Positions 6,513 to 13,640 of a DNA stretch of 16,295 bases are shown one piece after another (positions within the stretch are counted from its first letter, which is position 1; every line of letters begins with the position of its first letter). The notes under the pieces are model-generated. The model saw only the letters and a program-made list of their open reading frames with translations, searched no databases and had not been told where the DNA came from. Origin of the DNA: a bacterium (lineage in GTDB: Bacteria > Margulisbacteria > Marinamargulisbacteria > SXXA01); the NCBI GenBank assembly GCA_010027915.1, contig RGUG01000008.1, positions 1 through 16,295 on the forward strand. Direction: 5' to 3'. Made by a program: the position numbers and the translations under genes.

Positions 6513-9263
6513 TCAGCCTTTAAAAACCCCCATACTGGTCACCACCTCATGACAACGGTCACACACGTAATGGGGGGTTCCGGTCAGGGGAGACAAGGGT
6601 TTGATTTTCCAACACCGCTCACATTTCTCGCCATCCGCCACGCTCACATTCACGCTCAAGCGGGGCCCTTTGACCCATGTTGCGTCACTGACGATTAACA
6701 CCGACGCCAAATCGTCTACTGCAATCGGATCGGGCGATTCAATGGTGACCTTGGCATCTAAAAACCGTTTGATCCCTTTTTCTTGACGAAGTTTTTCTAA
6801 GGATTGATACGCCAATTCTTTTACTTCTAACAAGTGACGCCACTTGCTGGCCACCACCGGATTGAGGTATTCAGGGGTGGGAAAATCCGTTAAATGGATA
6901 CTCTCGTGGGGTGCCAGCCCCAACTGTTGGGCCACACTGTCGCTGGTGACCACCAAAATAGGGGCGATTAATTGTGCCAGTTGCCGTGCCAAAATACCCA
7001 TCGTGGCTTGGGCACTGCGACGACGAGGACTGTCTGACCGATCACAATACAATCGGTCTTTGACCATATCCAAATACCACGCTGATAAGGTCACCGCACA
7101 AAAATCATGAACCCGATGGGTGACCACATGGGTCTCATACTCTATGTAGGCTTGTTGTACGGACACAACCAATTCACTTAACTCGTGCAGTACCCATTGG
7201 TCCACTTCTTCTGATACCCATTCCACTGGGGTTGTACCGTCCGCCCTATTGGCCAATAAAAACCGAATGGTATTTCTTACCTTGGCAAACGAATCACGGG
7301 CTTGGTTTAAAATACTTTTTGAGACGCTAATGTCGGTTTTAAAATCCGATGATGCCACCCACCACCGCAACACATCGGCCCCGTATTCGGTGATGATCGC
7401 GGCGGGTGATAGGACATTACCCACCGACTTACTCATTTTTTTTCCTTGGTCATCCACTAAAAACCCGTGGGTTAAAATGGCCCGAGAGGGGGTTAATTGA
7501 CGGGCCCCTTGACCCAATAACAAGCCACTCTGAAACCATCCTCGGTGCTGATCCGATCCTTCTAAAATTAAATCCGCCCCTCCGCCCGTCTCGGTGCTGG
7601 ATAATACCGACGCAAAACTGGCCCCTGACTCAAACCACACATCCAAAATATCACGCTCTTTTTCAAACTGCCGCCCCCCACACTGGGCACACGTTGCGTC
7701 CGGTGGTAACCAGTCGGTGACACCCTCTTCGAACCATGCCGTGGACCCATGTGTGGCGATTTTAGATGCGATCGTCCCATTAAATCGTACCGTCTCAGAA
7801 TGGCCACAGGTGCGACATGTCACCACTGGGATGGGAATCCCCCAATATCGTTGCCGTGAAATACACCAGTCAGGTCGACTTTCCACCATGGCCCGAATGC
7901 GGTTTTTACCCCAAGAGGGATAAAACGCTGTCGTATCAATCGCCGCCAACGTGCGTGAGCGAAGGGTGGTGCCATCAGGTTGTAAGGGGACATCCATGGC
8001 CACAAACCATTGGGGGGTGGCCCTGAAAATCACGGGCTTTTTGCATCGCCAGCAATGAGGGTAGGAATGGGTAATGGGTCCCACATGCACCAACTGACCC
8101 CGCGACGCTAACAGGGCAATAATGGCCTCATTGGCCTTAAATACATGCATCCCTTCCCACTGATGACCCGCTTCAAAGCACCCCTTTGGATTAATCGGCA
8201 TCAATACTGGTAACTGATGGGCCATCCCGACTACATGGTCATCCTGGCCATGACCAGGGGCAATGTGAACCGTTCCAGAGCCGTCTGTATCGGTTACAAA
8301 TGATGCCCCAATCACCGGTACCTGCCGCGATTCAAATGGGTGCTCGGCGATACGGCCCATCAATTGCCCCCCCTGACAACGGGCCAAGGGAATTGGAGCA
8401 TGTGCATCCCATAACCCCGACACCTCTGTCACCCGGGCTTCCGCCACCCACAATGGGCCATGCGGAGACGGCAGGAGCACGTACCACAAATCAGGATTCA
8501 CCGCCAATGCCACGTTGGAAGGCAAGGTCCATGGGGTGGTCGTCCATACCAACATCCCTTCTTCCCCGCCCCCTTCTCCCACGCCTGCATCATGATGGGA
8601 CACCATGGGAAACCGCACATAAAGTGCCGGTGACTGATGGGTGTCGTATTCAATCTCCGCTTCGGCCAATGCCGTTTCGCATGACATACACCAATGAATG
8701 GGTTTTCGGCCTTTATAAATGGCGCCATGTTGGGCCAATTCACCAAACAATCGCACAACGGCCGCTTCATATTCGGGATTCAAGGTCAAATAAGGGGTGT
8801 CCCATGTAGCCCAAATCCCCAACCGTTTAAAGTCGTCTGCTTGGGTTTGGACATACCGTTCGGCAAAGGCTTGGCATTGCCGACGAAACGCCGGAATATC
8901 CACAATATCGGCAGCCCGTTGTTTGGTTTCTTTTAAGACCTGGGTTTCAATGGGTAAGCCATGACAATCCCACCCCGGTACGTAATGAGTCCGGTATCCC
9001 ATCATGCGTTTGGATCTCACGATAATGTCTTTTAATACCTTATTTAACGCATGTCCCAAGTGAATGTTGCCATTGGGATAAGGGGGCCCATCATGCAAAA
9101 CAAACGATGGGGCATCCGGGCCTCGCTGGGCATTGGCCCATTGATGGGTCTCGGCATTGGCACGCCACTGTGGCTCGGCGACCGACCATTCAGCACGAAT
9201 GGGAAAGGTGGTGTGGGGCAAATGCACCGTTTCTTTTAACTCTACGGGTGGGGGTGTTGACAT
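6513..9263 (-). CDS. ileS: Isoleucyl-tRNA synthetase (class Ia, bacterial type)
   Basis: IleRS charges tRNA-Ile with isoleucine in the cytoplasm and hydrolyses mischarged Val-tRNA in its CP1 editing domain. The 916-residue product has the HIGH motif as HLGH (about 68-71, in PYPNGNIHLGHALNK), the editing-site blocks WTTTPWTLPSN (about 240-250) and GTVHIAPGHGQDD (about 330-342), SRQRYWGIPIP, the KMSKS loop (about 609-613), and a C-terminal zinc finger with four cysteines at about 881, 884, 901 and 904. This is the standard bacterial layout of normal length. I chose the ATG at 9263 because GAGGA lies about 9 nt upstream. A GTG at 9281 in the same frame would overlap the thioesterase gene and lacks such a site. 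The gap to the thioesterase stop is 10 nt, so the two are co-transcribed. Confidence 0.97.
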   Translation of the reverse strand: MSTPPPVELKETVHLPHTTFPIRAEWSVAEPQWRANAETHQWANAQRGPDAPSFVLHDGPPYPNGNIHLGHALNKVLKDIIVRSKRMMGYRTHYVPGWDCHGLPIETQVLKETKQRAADIVDIPAFRRQCQAFAERYVQTQADDFKRLGIWATWDTPYLTLNPEYEAAVVRLFGELAQHGAIYKGRKPIHWCMSCETALAEAEIEYDTHQSPALYVRFPMVSHHDAGVGEGGGEEGMLVWTTTPWTLPSNVALAVNPDLWYVLLPSPHGPLWVAEARVTEVSGLWDAHAPIPLARCQGGQLMGRIAEHPFESRQVPVIGASFVTDTDGSGTVHIAPGHGQDDHVVGMAHQLPVLMPINPKGCFEAGHQWEGMHVFKANEAIIALLASRGQLVHVGPITHSYPHCWRCKKPVIFRATPQWFVAMDVPLQPDGTTLRSRTLAAIDTTAFYPSWGKNRIRAMVESRPDWCISRQRYWGIPIPVVTCRTCGHSETVRFNGTIASKIATHGSTAWFEEGVTDWLPPDATCAQCGGRQFEKERDILDVWFESGASFASVLSSTETGGGADLILEGSDQHRGWFQSGLLLGQGARQLTPSRAILTHGFLVDDQGKKMSKSVGNVLSPAAIITEYGADVLRWWVASSDFKTDISVSKSILNQARDSFAKVRNTIRFLLANRADGTTPVEWVSEEVDQWVLHELSELVVSVQQAYIEYETHVVTHRVHDFCAVTLSAWYLDMVKDRLYCDRSDSPRRRSAQATMGILARQLAQLIAPILVVTSDSVAQQLGLAPHESIHLTDFPTPEYLNPVVASKWRHLLEVKELAYQSLEKLRQEKGIKRFLDAKVTIESPDPIAVDDLASVLIVSDATWVKGPRLSVNVSVADGEKCERCWKIKPLSPLTGTPHYVCDRCHEVVTSMGVFKG

Positions 9264-9273
9264 CTTTGATTCC

Positions 9274-9669
9274 TCACTCACATGCCATCCAGTGTGACAT
9301 GGGGTCTGGGATACGGACTATTTTTCTGGTGTCGGGGTGAATGCAGACCATTTCCACCTCTGCTTCCGCCACGGCTTGCTGGTCACGGGTCACGTGATAC
9401 CGGATACGAAACCGACAGGCACTGATACGTGTGGCCGTCATGTCAAACGATAAAACATCACCATAAAAACACTCGGCAATATACCGGATATGCAACGACC
9501 TGACCACCATCGCAATGCCCTCGCACTGACGTTCTGACCAGCCCCATGACGCCAACCATTGAATACGGGCTTCGTGTAACAACCCCACCATTTCCACATG
9601 CCCCAGATGATTTCCGTAATTAATATCCCCTATGCGTACAGGTAAGGTAACGTTTGTGTTTGACTTCAT
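9274..9669 (-). CDS. Acyl-CoA thioesterase-like hotdog-fold protein
   Basis: This 131-residue protein fits the 4HBT/YbgC-like hotdog family, whose members hydrolyse acyl-CoA or related thioesters as oligomers in the cytoplasm. The diagnostic N-terminal block is VRIGDINYGNHLGH (11-24), with Asp15 at the usual catalytic position and a long helix (VEMVGLLHEARIQWLA) after it. Later strands such as GDVLSFDMTATRI and AVAEAEVEMVCI fit the family. The INYGNHLG wording resembles a subgroup of uncharacterised thioesterase-like proteins, so the substrate cannot be named. It is the first gene of a pair with ileS. The ATG at 9669 has only a very close GAGG (2 nt away), and a possible promoter lies so near that the mRNA could be almost leaderless. 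Confidence 0.8.
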   Translation of the reverse strand: MKSNTNVTLPVRIGDINYGNHLGHVEMVGLLHEARIQWLASWGWSERQCEGIAMVVRSLHIRYIAECFYGDVLSFDMTATRISACRFRIRYHVTRDQQAVAEAEVEMVCIHPDTRKIVRIPDPMSHWMACE

Positions 9670-9675
9670 CGCCTC

Positions 9676-9704
9676 ATAGTGCCCTTATGACACCACCCCG
9701 TCAA
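9676..9704 (-). promoter_or_regulatory. Possible sigma-70-type promoter for the thioesterase-ileS pair
   Basis: On the minus strand TTGACG (9699-9704) matches five of six -35 positions. A weaker CACTAT (9676-9681) sits exactly 17 nt away as a candidate -10. Only 6 nt separate that -10 from the ATG at 9669, so a transcript from here would be nearly leaderless. The perfect GC dyad 9706-9720 abuts the -35 box. The weak -10 keeps confidence low. Confidence 0.3.
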
Positions 9705-9705
9705 G

Positions 9706-9720
9706 GGGGCGTGGCGCCCC
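9706..9720. promoter_or_regulatory. GC-rich perfect hairpin (6-bp stem, 3-nt loop)
   Basis: GGGGCG, then TGG, then CGCCCC forms a perfect 6-bp dyad just upstream of the candidate -35 box of the thioesterase-ileS pair. No T-run follows on either strand, so it is not a clear terminator. It could be an operator or a chance feature in G/C-run-rich DNA. Confidence 0.3.
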
Positions 9721-9979
9721 AACGTAACAGCGGGCCCAAGGCCGATCCTGACCCTTGTTACCCAATACCCCCTCATCCCACCGCATGGATGACACGGAGG
9801 ACATGCCTCATTTTCTCCGCACTCTCAGGAAAGGGCACCCCCACACAAGCTCAAGCATGATACGTGTCCCACCATTGGCCACCCAACAGTCGGAAAAGCC
9901 GCCACCCCCATCATGGTGGCACACCAGCGGATACGCTGGGGCCCACTGTTTTAAATGACTATTGCCCCCCATCCCTCTA
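9721..9979. other. Intergenic stretch downstream of the flagellar cluster, no clear gene
   Basis: Together with the flanking sites this belongs to a region of about 520 nt between the thioesterase gene and fliG. Short frames exist (a plus-strand frame ending at 9958 with an ATG at 9803, and a minus-strand frame 9808-9996). Neither has a properly spaced ribosome-binding site or a recognisable product, and the minus-strand one runs through the hairpins. I read the stretch as non-coding, holding terminator-like hairpins at 9894-9939. Confidence 0.5.
9894..9939 (-). terminator. Possible intrinsic terminator of the flagellar cluster (two adjacent hairpins)
   Basis: Read on the minus strand, CCAGCG-TATC-CGCTGG (9924-9939) is a perfect 6-bp hairpin with a tetraloop. 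It is followed 3 nt later by a second hairpin, GCCACC with GGTGGC (9901-9920, 8-nt loop), and then GGCTTTT. The short T-run (four Ts, 3 nt after the stem) makes it a weak terminator candidate. It lies about 250 nt past the fliG stop, beyond the duplicated tail. Confidence 0.35.
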
Positions 9980-10008
9980 ACCCCATGAAAGACCACAGAA
10001 TATGGGGT

Positions 10009-10164
10009 CGAAGGAAAAGGACCCCCTGTCCTTGGGATACCGGTGTGTGACGGGGAACAGCCATTACCACCTCATCCATCCGTTTGAAGACCTTATCAGA
10101 TCAAGGAACAGTATCCACCCGAATGGATCCCAAATGCTCTCGGGCTTTCATCGGAACACCATCC
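10009..10164 (-). pseudogene. Degenerate duplicate of the fliG 3' end
   Basis: On the minus strand this reads close to the last 48 or so residues of fliG. For example KVFKRMDEVVMAVPRHTPVS here matches KVFKRIYDLVMFAPSHTPVS in the gene. An extra base in the following segment (CAAGGACAGG against GAGGACAGG) shifts the frame, so the final residues and the stop are lost. The fragment has no start codon. It also contains its own copy of the post-stop hairpin (9980-10008). Confidence 0.8.
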
Positions 10165-10188
10165 CATGAAAGACCACAGAATATGGGG
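10162..10188 (-). promoter_or_regulatory. Hairpin directly after the fliG stop codon
   Basis: CCCAT (10163-10167) pairs with ATGGG (10183-10187) around a 15-nt loop, starting at the base next to the fliG stop. The duplicate copy at 9980-10008 has a longer version with 7 bp (ACCCCAT with ATGGGGT). There is no T-run, so it is more likely an mRNA 3' structure or a by-product than an intrinsic terminator. Confidence 0.35.
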
Positions 10189-10845
10189 TCAGTCGAATGA
10201 AAAGGACCCCCTGTCCTCTGATACCGGCGTGTGACTGGGTGCAAACATTACCAAATCATAAATACGTTTGAAGACCTTATCGGATAAAGGAACAGTATCC
10301 ACCCGAATGGATTCCAAATGCTCTCGGGCCTCCAACGGAATACAATCCAATACTTGTTCACGGATGGTGTCTTCCATCTTTGATAAAATAAACGCCGAAA
10401 TTTGGGGCTTCTGATGGCTTAATAAATCCGCAATTTCATGGGGTGTCCTCATAACCGGTCCGATTGACGATTGGTCCACTTGAATTTCAGATTGGGACTC
10501 AAACCCACCAAATGCATCGCTTCCGATGCCACCCGATCCATCCGAAAAATCAAAGATATCCCCCTCCCCCGTCTCAGCACCCAGTTCAGACAAGGACTCA
10601 GAAAACGCATCCCGATCTTCAAACGTGCCATGCGGCATGTCCAATACCGATTGTTTGGCAGACGACACACGCTCCATTACCTCCATTAAAAACGCATTGG
10701 CTTCGGAGGCCGACACCCTGGGGGTATCCCCAATCGTCGAGGTTATTTTTTGTGCACTCGACGGGCTCAGTAAGCTCAGAACAGCCGTGGCCCTGTCCCC
10801 CAATATTGACAACAACCATTTTGCCTTTTGTAACCCCGTTAACAT
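10189..10845 (-). CDS. fliG: Flagellar motor switch protein FliG, lacking the C-terminal torque domain
   Basis: FliG links the MS ring to the C ring at the cytoplasmic side of the motor. The first 60 residues match the FliG N domain that binds FliF (LTGLQKAKWLLSILGD, then VSASEANAFLMEVMERV). A Ser/Gly/Asp/Glu-rich linker (about 65-130) follows. Residues about 134-200 (IADLLSHQKPQISAFILSKM and the helices after it) resemble the middle domain with its EHPQ-type motif, here altered to HQKPQ. The protein ends at residue 218, whereas FliG is usually about 330 residues and continues into the domain that meets the stator MotA. That domain is missing, and I do not find it downstream. The ATG at 10845 follows fliF by 15 nt with AAAGG about 10 nt upstream. 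Gene position and the N domain make the assignment good, although the sequence is divergent. Confidence 0.8.
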   Translation of the reverse strand: MLTGLQKAKWLLSILGDRATAVLSLLSPSSAQKITSTIGDTPRVSASEANAFLMEVMERVSSAKQSVLDMPHGTFEDRDAFSESLSELGAETGEGDIFDFSDGSGGIGSDAFGGFESQSEIQVDQSSIGPVMRTPHEIADLLSHQKPQISAFILSKMEDTIREQVLDCIPLEAREHLESIRVDTVPLSDKVFKRIYDLVMFAPSHTPVSEDRGSFSFD

Positions 10846-10860
10846 GCTATTGTGGCCTTT

Positions 10861-12369
10861 CTATTCGTCGTCTTCTCTTAGCCATTGCTCTACCACGCCC
10901 GCTAAAATATCGGGATCCGTGTACGACAGTTCCCTAATAGGCTCAAACTGCCGCTCTGAATCAATCTCAGACTGTAAATCACCAAACAGGCTACCGTCTC
11001 GATCGGACAACGGCAACCTATCGTCACCCAACCCATCCGATCGGCGCCGCCGCCATAACCTGACCACCCCGGCCGTTAATAACCCAGACAAGACGACCCC
11101 ACCACCGCCCAACACCCAATATTTCAAATTCTTTTTGGCGGCCAGCTGGGCCTCTAACATGCGTCGTTCAGTGGGGGTCATGATACTAAAATCGGCGCGA
11201 TTCAACACAATAATATCCCGCTGTCTGACGTACCCAATTGACCCAGCAACCGTGTTAAATATTTGGCTTTTGGCATCGGCGTTTAAGTCAATGTCATCCC
11301 GATTGTTATCCACCACAATCGAGGTGGTAATCCGTCGAATCACGACCCCCCCTTGAATGGGTCCTAAATCTACCGATATGGCCACTTTGAAGGTACCCAA
11401 TGGCAAAATACCGACCAATTGCTTGGTTGCCCTCCGAATCAATTCTTCTTCCATTTTTTGCTTCATCTCGTACCAACGGTTTAATTCTTCCGGATTGGGT
11501 ACAATGGGACGCACATTATCAGGATTGGGCAATTCTTGAATGGACTTACTGGGTGTTAACGGCACCGCTGTGCCCGACACCGCCCCACTGTTACCCCCCA
11601 CCCGATCAAAAATCCCTTCCGATAGATTGCGACCTTTTGAATCCACCACCGTCACATTTTCGGGTTGCAAATTTTCTACCGCACTGGCCACATATTGAAT
11701 AATAGAAAACACCAGGGAATCGGGGATGTCTTTTCCGTCTTTAGCCGTTAATAGAATGGCCGCTGTCACCGGGGGCTGCGAGACCGCAAACAGACGTTGC
11801 TCAGGCAATACCACCTTGGCTTTACAGTTTTCGATTTGATCCATTTGCTTGATGGATTTCTCAATTTCACCTTCTAACGCCCGAATATATCGAACCCGCT
11901 TGTCAAAATCCGTGACCCCCATGCTTTCACCCGAATCCAACAAGGCATACCCTTCCGGAGAGCCCGACGGGATTCCCTTGGATGCCAATAGCATTTTGGC
12001 TTCTTCTAATCGGTCTTCTTCAACCTCAATTTTGGCGTTTTTTCCGGTTTGGGTCTGCTTAAAACTAATCCCTTGTCGGCTTAATTCACGCAATACTTCC
12101 GGCACATTGGCTTGAGGCAACTGATTGAACAATACCGTGTATTTGGCACGACGGGCTTTTTCTCGGGCATCGTCACGCTTTTTGGCCGCCACCGCTTCTT
12201 GATCCATTGGGGCAGAAGGCGTTGAGGGCCTCACCAACCAATACGTTCCGAGTGCCACCAATACCACCGCAATGCCCACCGCAATCGGAAGAAACCGACG
12301 GCGTCCATCGACTGACGTGCCACCCAACCCTGTGCCTATCTCCTGCTCAAACTCATCTACCTCAGCCAA
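10861..12369 (-). CDS. fliF: Flagellar MS-ring protein FliF
   Basis: FliF forms the inner-membrane MS ring on which the flagellar basal body is built. The 502-residue product has a first membrane segment at about 26-46, then the conserved periplasmic start (KYTVLFNQLPQANVPEVLREL) and the secretin-like ring motifs (GYALLDSGESMGVTDFDKRV, ALEGEIEKSI, KAKVVLPEQRLF). A second membrane segment lies at about 417-439. The cytoplasmic tail ends in VVEQWLREDDE, the short helix that binds the FliG N domain. The length is slightly below the usual 530-570. The start is TTG at 12369, because GGGAGGA lies 7 nt upstream, while a nearby ATG at 12376 is out of frame and touches that site. It follows fliE by 15 nt and precedes fliG by 15 nt. 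Confidence 0.95.
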   Translation of the reverse strand: MAEVDEFEQEIGTGLGGTSVDGRRRFLPIAVGIAVVLVALGTYWLVRPSTPSAPMDQEAVAAKKRDDAREKARRAKYTVLFNQLPQANVPEVLRELSRQGISFKQTQTGKNAKIEVEEDRLEEAKMLLASKGIPSGSPEGYALLDSGESMGVTDFDKRVRYIRALEGEIEKSIKQMDQIENCKAKVVLPEQRLFAVSQPPVTAAILLTAKDGKDIPDSLVFSIIQYVASAVENLQPENVTVVDSKGRNLSEGIFDRVGGNSGAVSGTAVPLTPSKSIQELPNPDNVRPIVPNPEELNRWYEMKQKMEEELIRRATKQLVGILPLGTFKVAISVDLGPIQGGVVIRRITTSIVVDNNRDDIDLNADAKSQIFNTVAGSIGYVRQRDIIVLNRADFSIMTPTERRMLEAQLAAKKNLKYWVLGGGGVVLSGLLTAGVVRLWRRRRSDGLGDDRLPLSDRDGSLFGDLQSEIDSERQFEPIRELSYTDPDILAGVVEQWLREDDE

Positions 12370-12384
12370 CGCCCATTCCTCCCA

Positions 12385-13020
12385 CTAGATCTGCAAATTC
12401 TGAATTTCTTTAATGGTCTGGGTTACCTGATTAAATAAGGTCAAGGTAAAGGAGATGGCCACCCCTACTTTTGCTTTATCGACCATCAACTCATCAAGGG
12501 ACACATTCCCCTTCACATACTCACCCATTAAAAAGTCTGATTGCCGTTCTAAATCGGACACTTTCAAGAAAAAATCAACCGCTTTGTCTAAAAACACCTG
12601 AAACGGGGGCGACTGTTGGGCCATGGCGTTGGGGGTTCGCATGGGAGAATCAGGAACGGCCGTATCCAATATGGATTGAACAGGGTTGCGTGGGGCCCGA
12701 TCGGGCGGTGCTTGGGCCAATTCCCAGTCCGTATTGGCAGGGGATTGCCGGTTGGGCATGGGCATCACCGGCGACAAGGTGGTCTCTCGGGTTGTCTTGG
12801 GGGAGGCGGTTTCCGGCGGAAACAACTGAGCCAACATCTCTTTGACCAGCCCGGCTCCCACTTCTTCTACCCCACCAGCCCCACCCACTTCATCTAAGCG
12901 AACAGTCTGGGACATGACCTGATCAAACCGTCCCCCATCATGTGCCTTTGGTGCCCCCTTGGGATCAATCCCTCGACCCCGAGATGCCACATCTAAAACC
13001 GAGGATATGGCCGTGTTCAT
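12385..13020 (-). CDS. fliE: Flagellar hook-basal body protein FliE with long N-terminal extension
   Basis: FliE joins the MS ring to the rod and is an early type III export substrate. The family signature is in the last 74 residues (138-211): two helices containing FFLKVSDLERQSD, GNVSLDELMVDKAKVGVAI and a closing IKEIQNLQI that matches the usual IxxIMxMQI end. FliE is normally about 100 residues. Here about 137 extra residues precede the domain, rich in Pro, Ala, Gln and Gly and probably disordered. No signal peptide is present, unlike the neighbouring rod proteins. The ATG at 13018-13020 overlaps the flgC stop (ATGA), so it is translationally coupled. The gene order flgC-fliE-fliF-fliG is the common one and supports the call. 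Confidence 0.85.
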   Translation of the reverse strand: MNTAISSVLDVASRGRGIDPKGAPKAHDGGRFDQVMSQTVRLDEVGGAGGVEEVGAGLVKEMLAQLFPPETASPKTTRETTLSPVMPMPNRQSPANTDWELAQAPPDRAPRNPVQSILDTAVPDSPMRTPNAMAQQSPPFQVFLDKAVDFFLKVSDLERQSDFLMGEYVKGNVSLDELMVDKAKVGVAISFTLTLFNQVTQTIKEIQNLQI

Positions 13021-13478
13021 TTCATGGCATCAATCGTTGCTTGGTACATTGTTTTGGTCACTTTAAAGGCTGATATATTGGCCTCATACAACGATTCGGT
13101 TAGGTTCATATGGGTCATTTCTTCTGGCAAATTCACATTGGTATAATACACATACCCATCTTCGTCCGCTTGGGGTACATCCGGATCAAATTGTTTGACA
13201 AACGGGGTATTGCTTTTTTCGATGGACTGCACCCTAACCCCTGACCGGGACGGCTGTAACACAGCATATTGTTTTTGATAAGGCAGGCCCGTCTCTTCTA
13301 CTTTGAATGTGGTAAGATTGGCGATGTTTTGAGCAATCAGGTTCATGCGAACCCGTTGGGCAATCACACCGGTGGCACTATACTGAATGGCCTCATCCAA
13401 CCCCAGGGACGTGATGACAACTGGACAGCACAACACCATCAATAACGCCCATATACCCCACTGCATACTGCTGGTCAC
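13017..13478 (-). CDS. flgC: Flagellar proximal rod protein FlgC with an N-terminal signal-like segment
   Basis: FlgC is a proximal rod subunit in the periplasm. After residue 27 the protein follows the family: DEAIQYSATGVIAQRVRMN, the rod motif IAQNIANLTT (48-57), and the C-terminal block with DGYVYYTNVNLPEEM and a closing ESLYEANISAFKVTKTMYQ. A hydrophobic stretch (about 7-24, WGIWALLMVLCCPVVITS) precedes this, like a Sec signal peptide. Two cysteines are present but no good lipobox. Known FlgC proteins lack such a signal and leave through the flagellar export apparatus. The annotated start is GTG 13478. AAGGAG lies 1 nt before it and 13 nt before an in-frame ATG at 13466, which may be the true start. 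A TTG inside (L27) would remove the signal but has no ribosome-binding site. The gene has its own promoter at 13516-13543. Confidence 0.9.
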   Translation of the reverse strand: MTSSMQWGIWALLMVLCCPVVITSLGLDEAIQYSATGVIAQRVRMNLIAQNIANLTTFKVEETGLPYQKQYAVLQPSRSGVRVQSIEKSNTPFVKQFDPDVPQADEDGYVYYTNVNLPEEMTHMNLTESLYEANISAFKVTKTMYQATIDAMK

Positions 13479-13515
13479 ACTCCTTTTGGTGGATAAGGAC
13501 TTTTATATCGATCCT

Positions 13516-13543
13516 AGCATAACACATATATGGTCTAGGTAAA
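13516..13543 (-). promoter_or_regulatory. Extended -10 sigma-70-type promoter for flgC-fliE-fliF-fliG
   Basis: On the minus strand TTTACC (13538-13543) is followed after 16 nt by TATGCT (13516-13521). The bases directly before it give TGTTATGCT, an extended -10 element. It lies about 37 nt upstream of the flgC start, with AAGGAG in between, in a 162-nt gap between flgB and flgC where the surrounding DNA turns AT-rich. I see no FliA-type promoter (TAAA with GCCGATAA) here. This suggests flgC-fliE-fliF-fliG can be transcribed separately from the genes upstream. Confidence 0.5.
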
Positions 13544-13640
13544 CCCTTTTATCACTGTATTCAAACGACCGCCCCTTGGTGTGTAGCGTCTACTTTATAC
13601 CCCTGTATGGGATTGTTCAAGTCATGATCGGCTGGCCCGA

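Larger units (their letters stand above)
9982..10348. repeat. Tandem duplication of the fliG 3' end (period about 181 bp)
   Basis: Copy A (about 9982-10164) and copy B (about 10163-10348) share CCCATGAAAGACCACAGAAT, ATGGGGTC, AAAGGACCCCCTGTCCT, CGTTTGAAGACCTTATC, AGGAACAGTATCCACCCGAA and AAATGCTCTCGGGC, with scattered substitutions and small indels between. Copy B contains the real 3' end of fliG plus the 26 nt after its stop. Copy A is a second, decayed version directly downstream. It is an independent event of the same kind as the 458-936 duplication. Confidence 0.88.

Noticed and set aside
6501..6514. Small hairpin (CTGAT, GGGT, ATCAG) at the convergent end of the large ORF and ileS
   Set aside because: A 5-bp stem with no T-run on either strand is too weak to call a bidirectional terminator, although one would be expected there.
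9803..9958. Small plus-strand frame starting at an ATG behind GGAGG
   Set aside because: The GGAGG is only 2 nt from the ATG, the product is Pro/His/Ser-rich with no family resemblance, and its second half is the hairpin pair that looks like a terminator.
9808..9996. Minus-strand frame downstream of fliG, considered as a possible lost FliG C-terminal domain
   Set aside because: The translation has no FliG C-domain features and spans the hairpins and part of the duplicated tail.
10526..11356. Long plus-strand frame across fliG and fliF
   Set aside because: It is antisense to well-conserved fliF, and its Ser/Pro/Asn-rich translation is typical of a shadow frame.
13398..13400. Internal TTG (codon 27) as the true start of flgC, which would remove the signal-like segment
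   Set aside because: No ribosome-binding site lies before it, whereas AAGGAG lies directly before the upstream start region.
13623..13640. Short inverted repeat just past the flgB stop (ATCGG with CCGAT)
   Set aside because: Only 5 bp and no T-run, so there is no support for a terminator between flgB and flgC.
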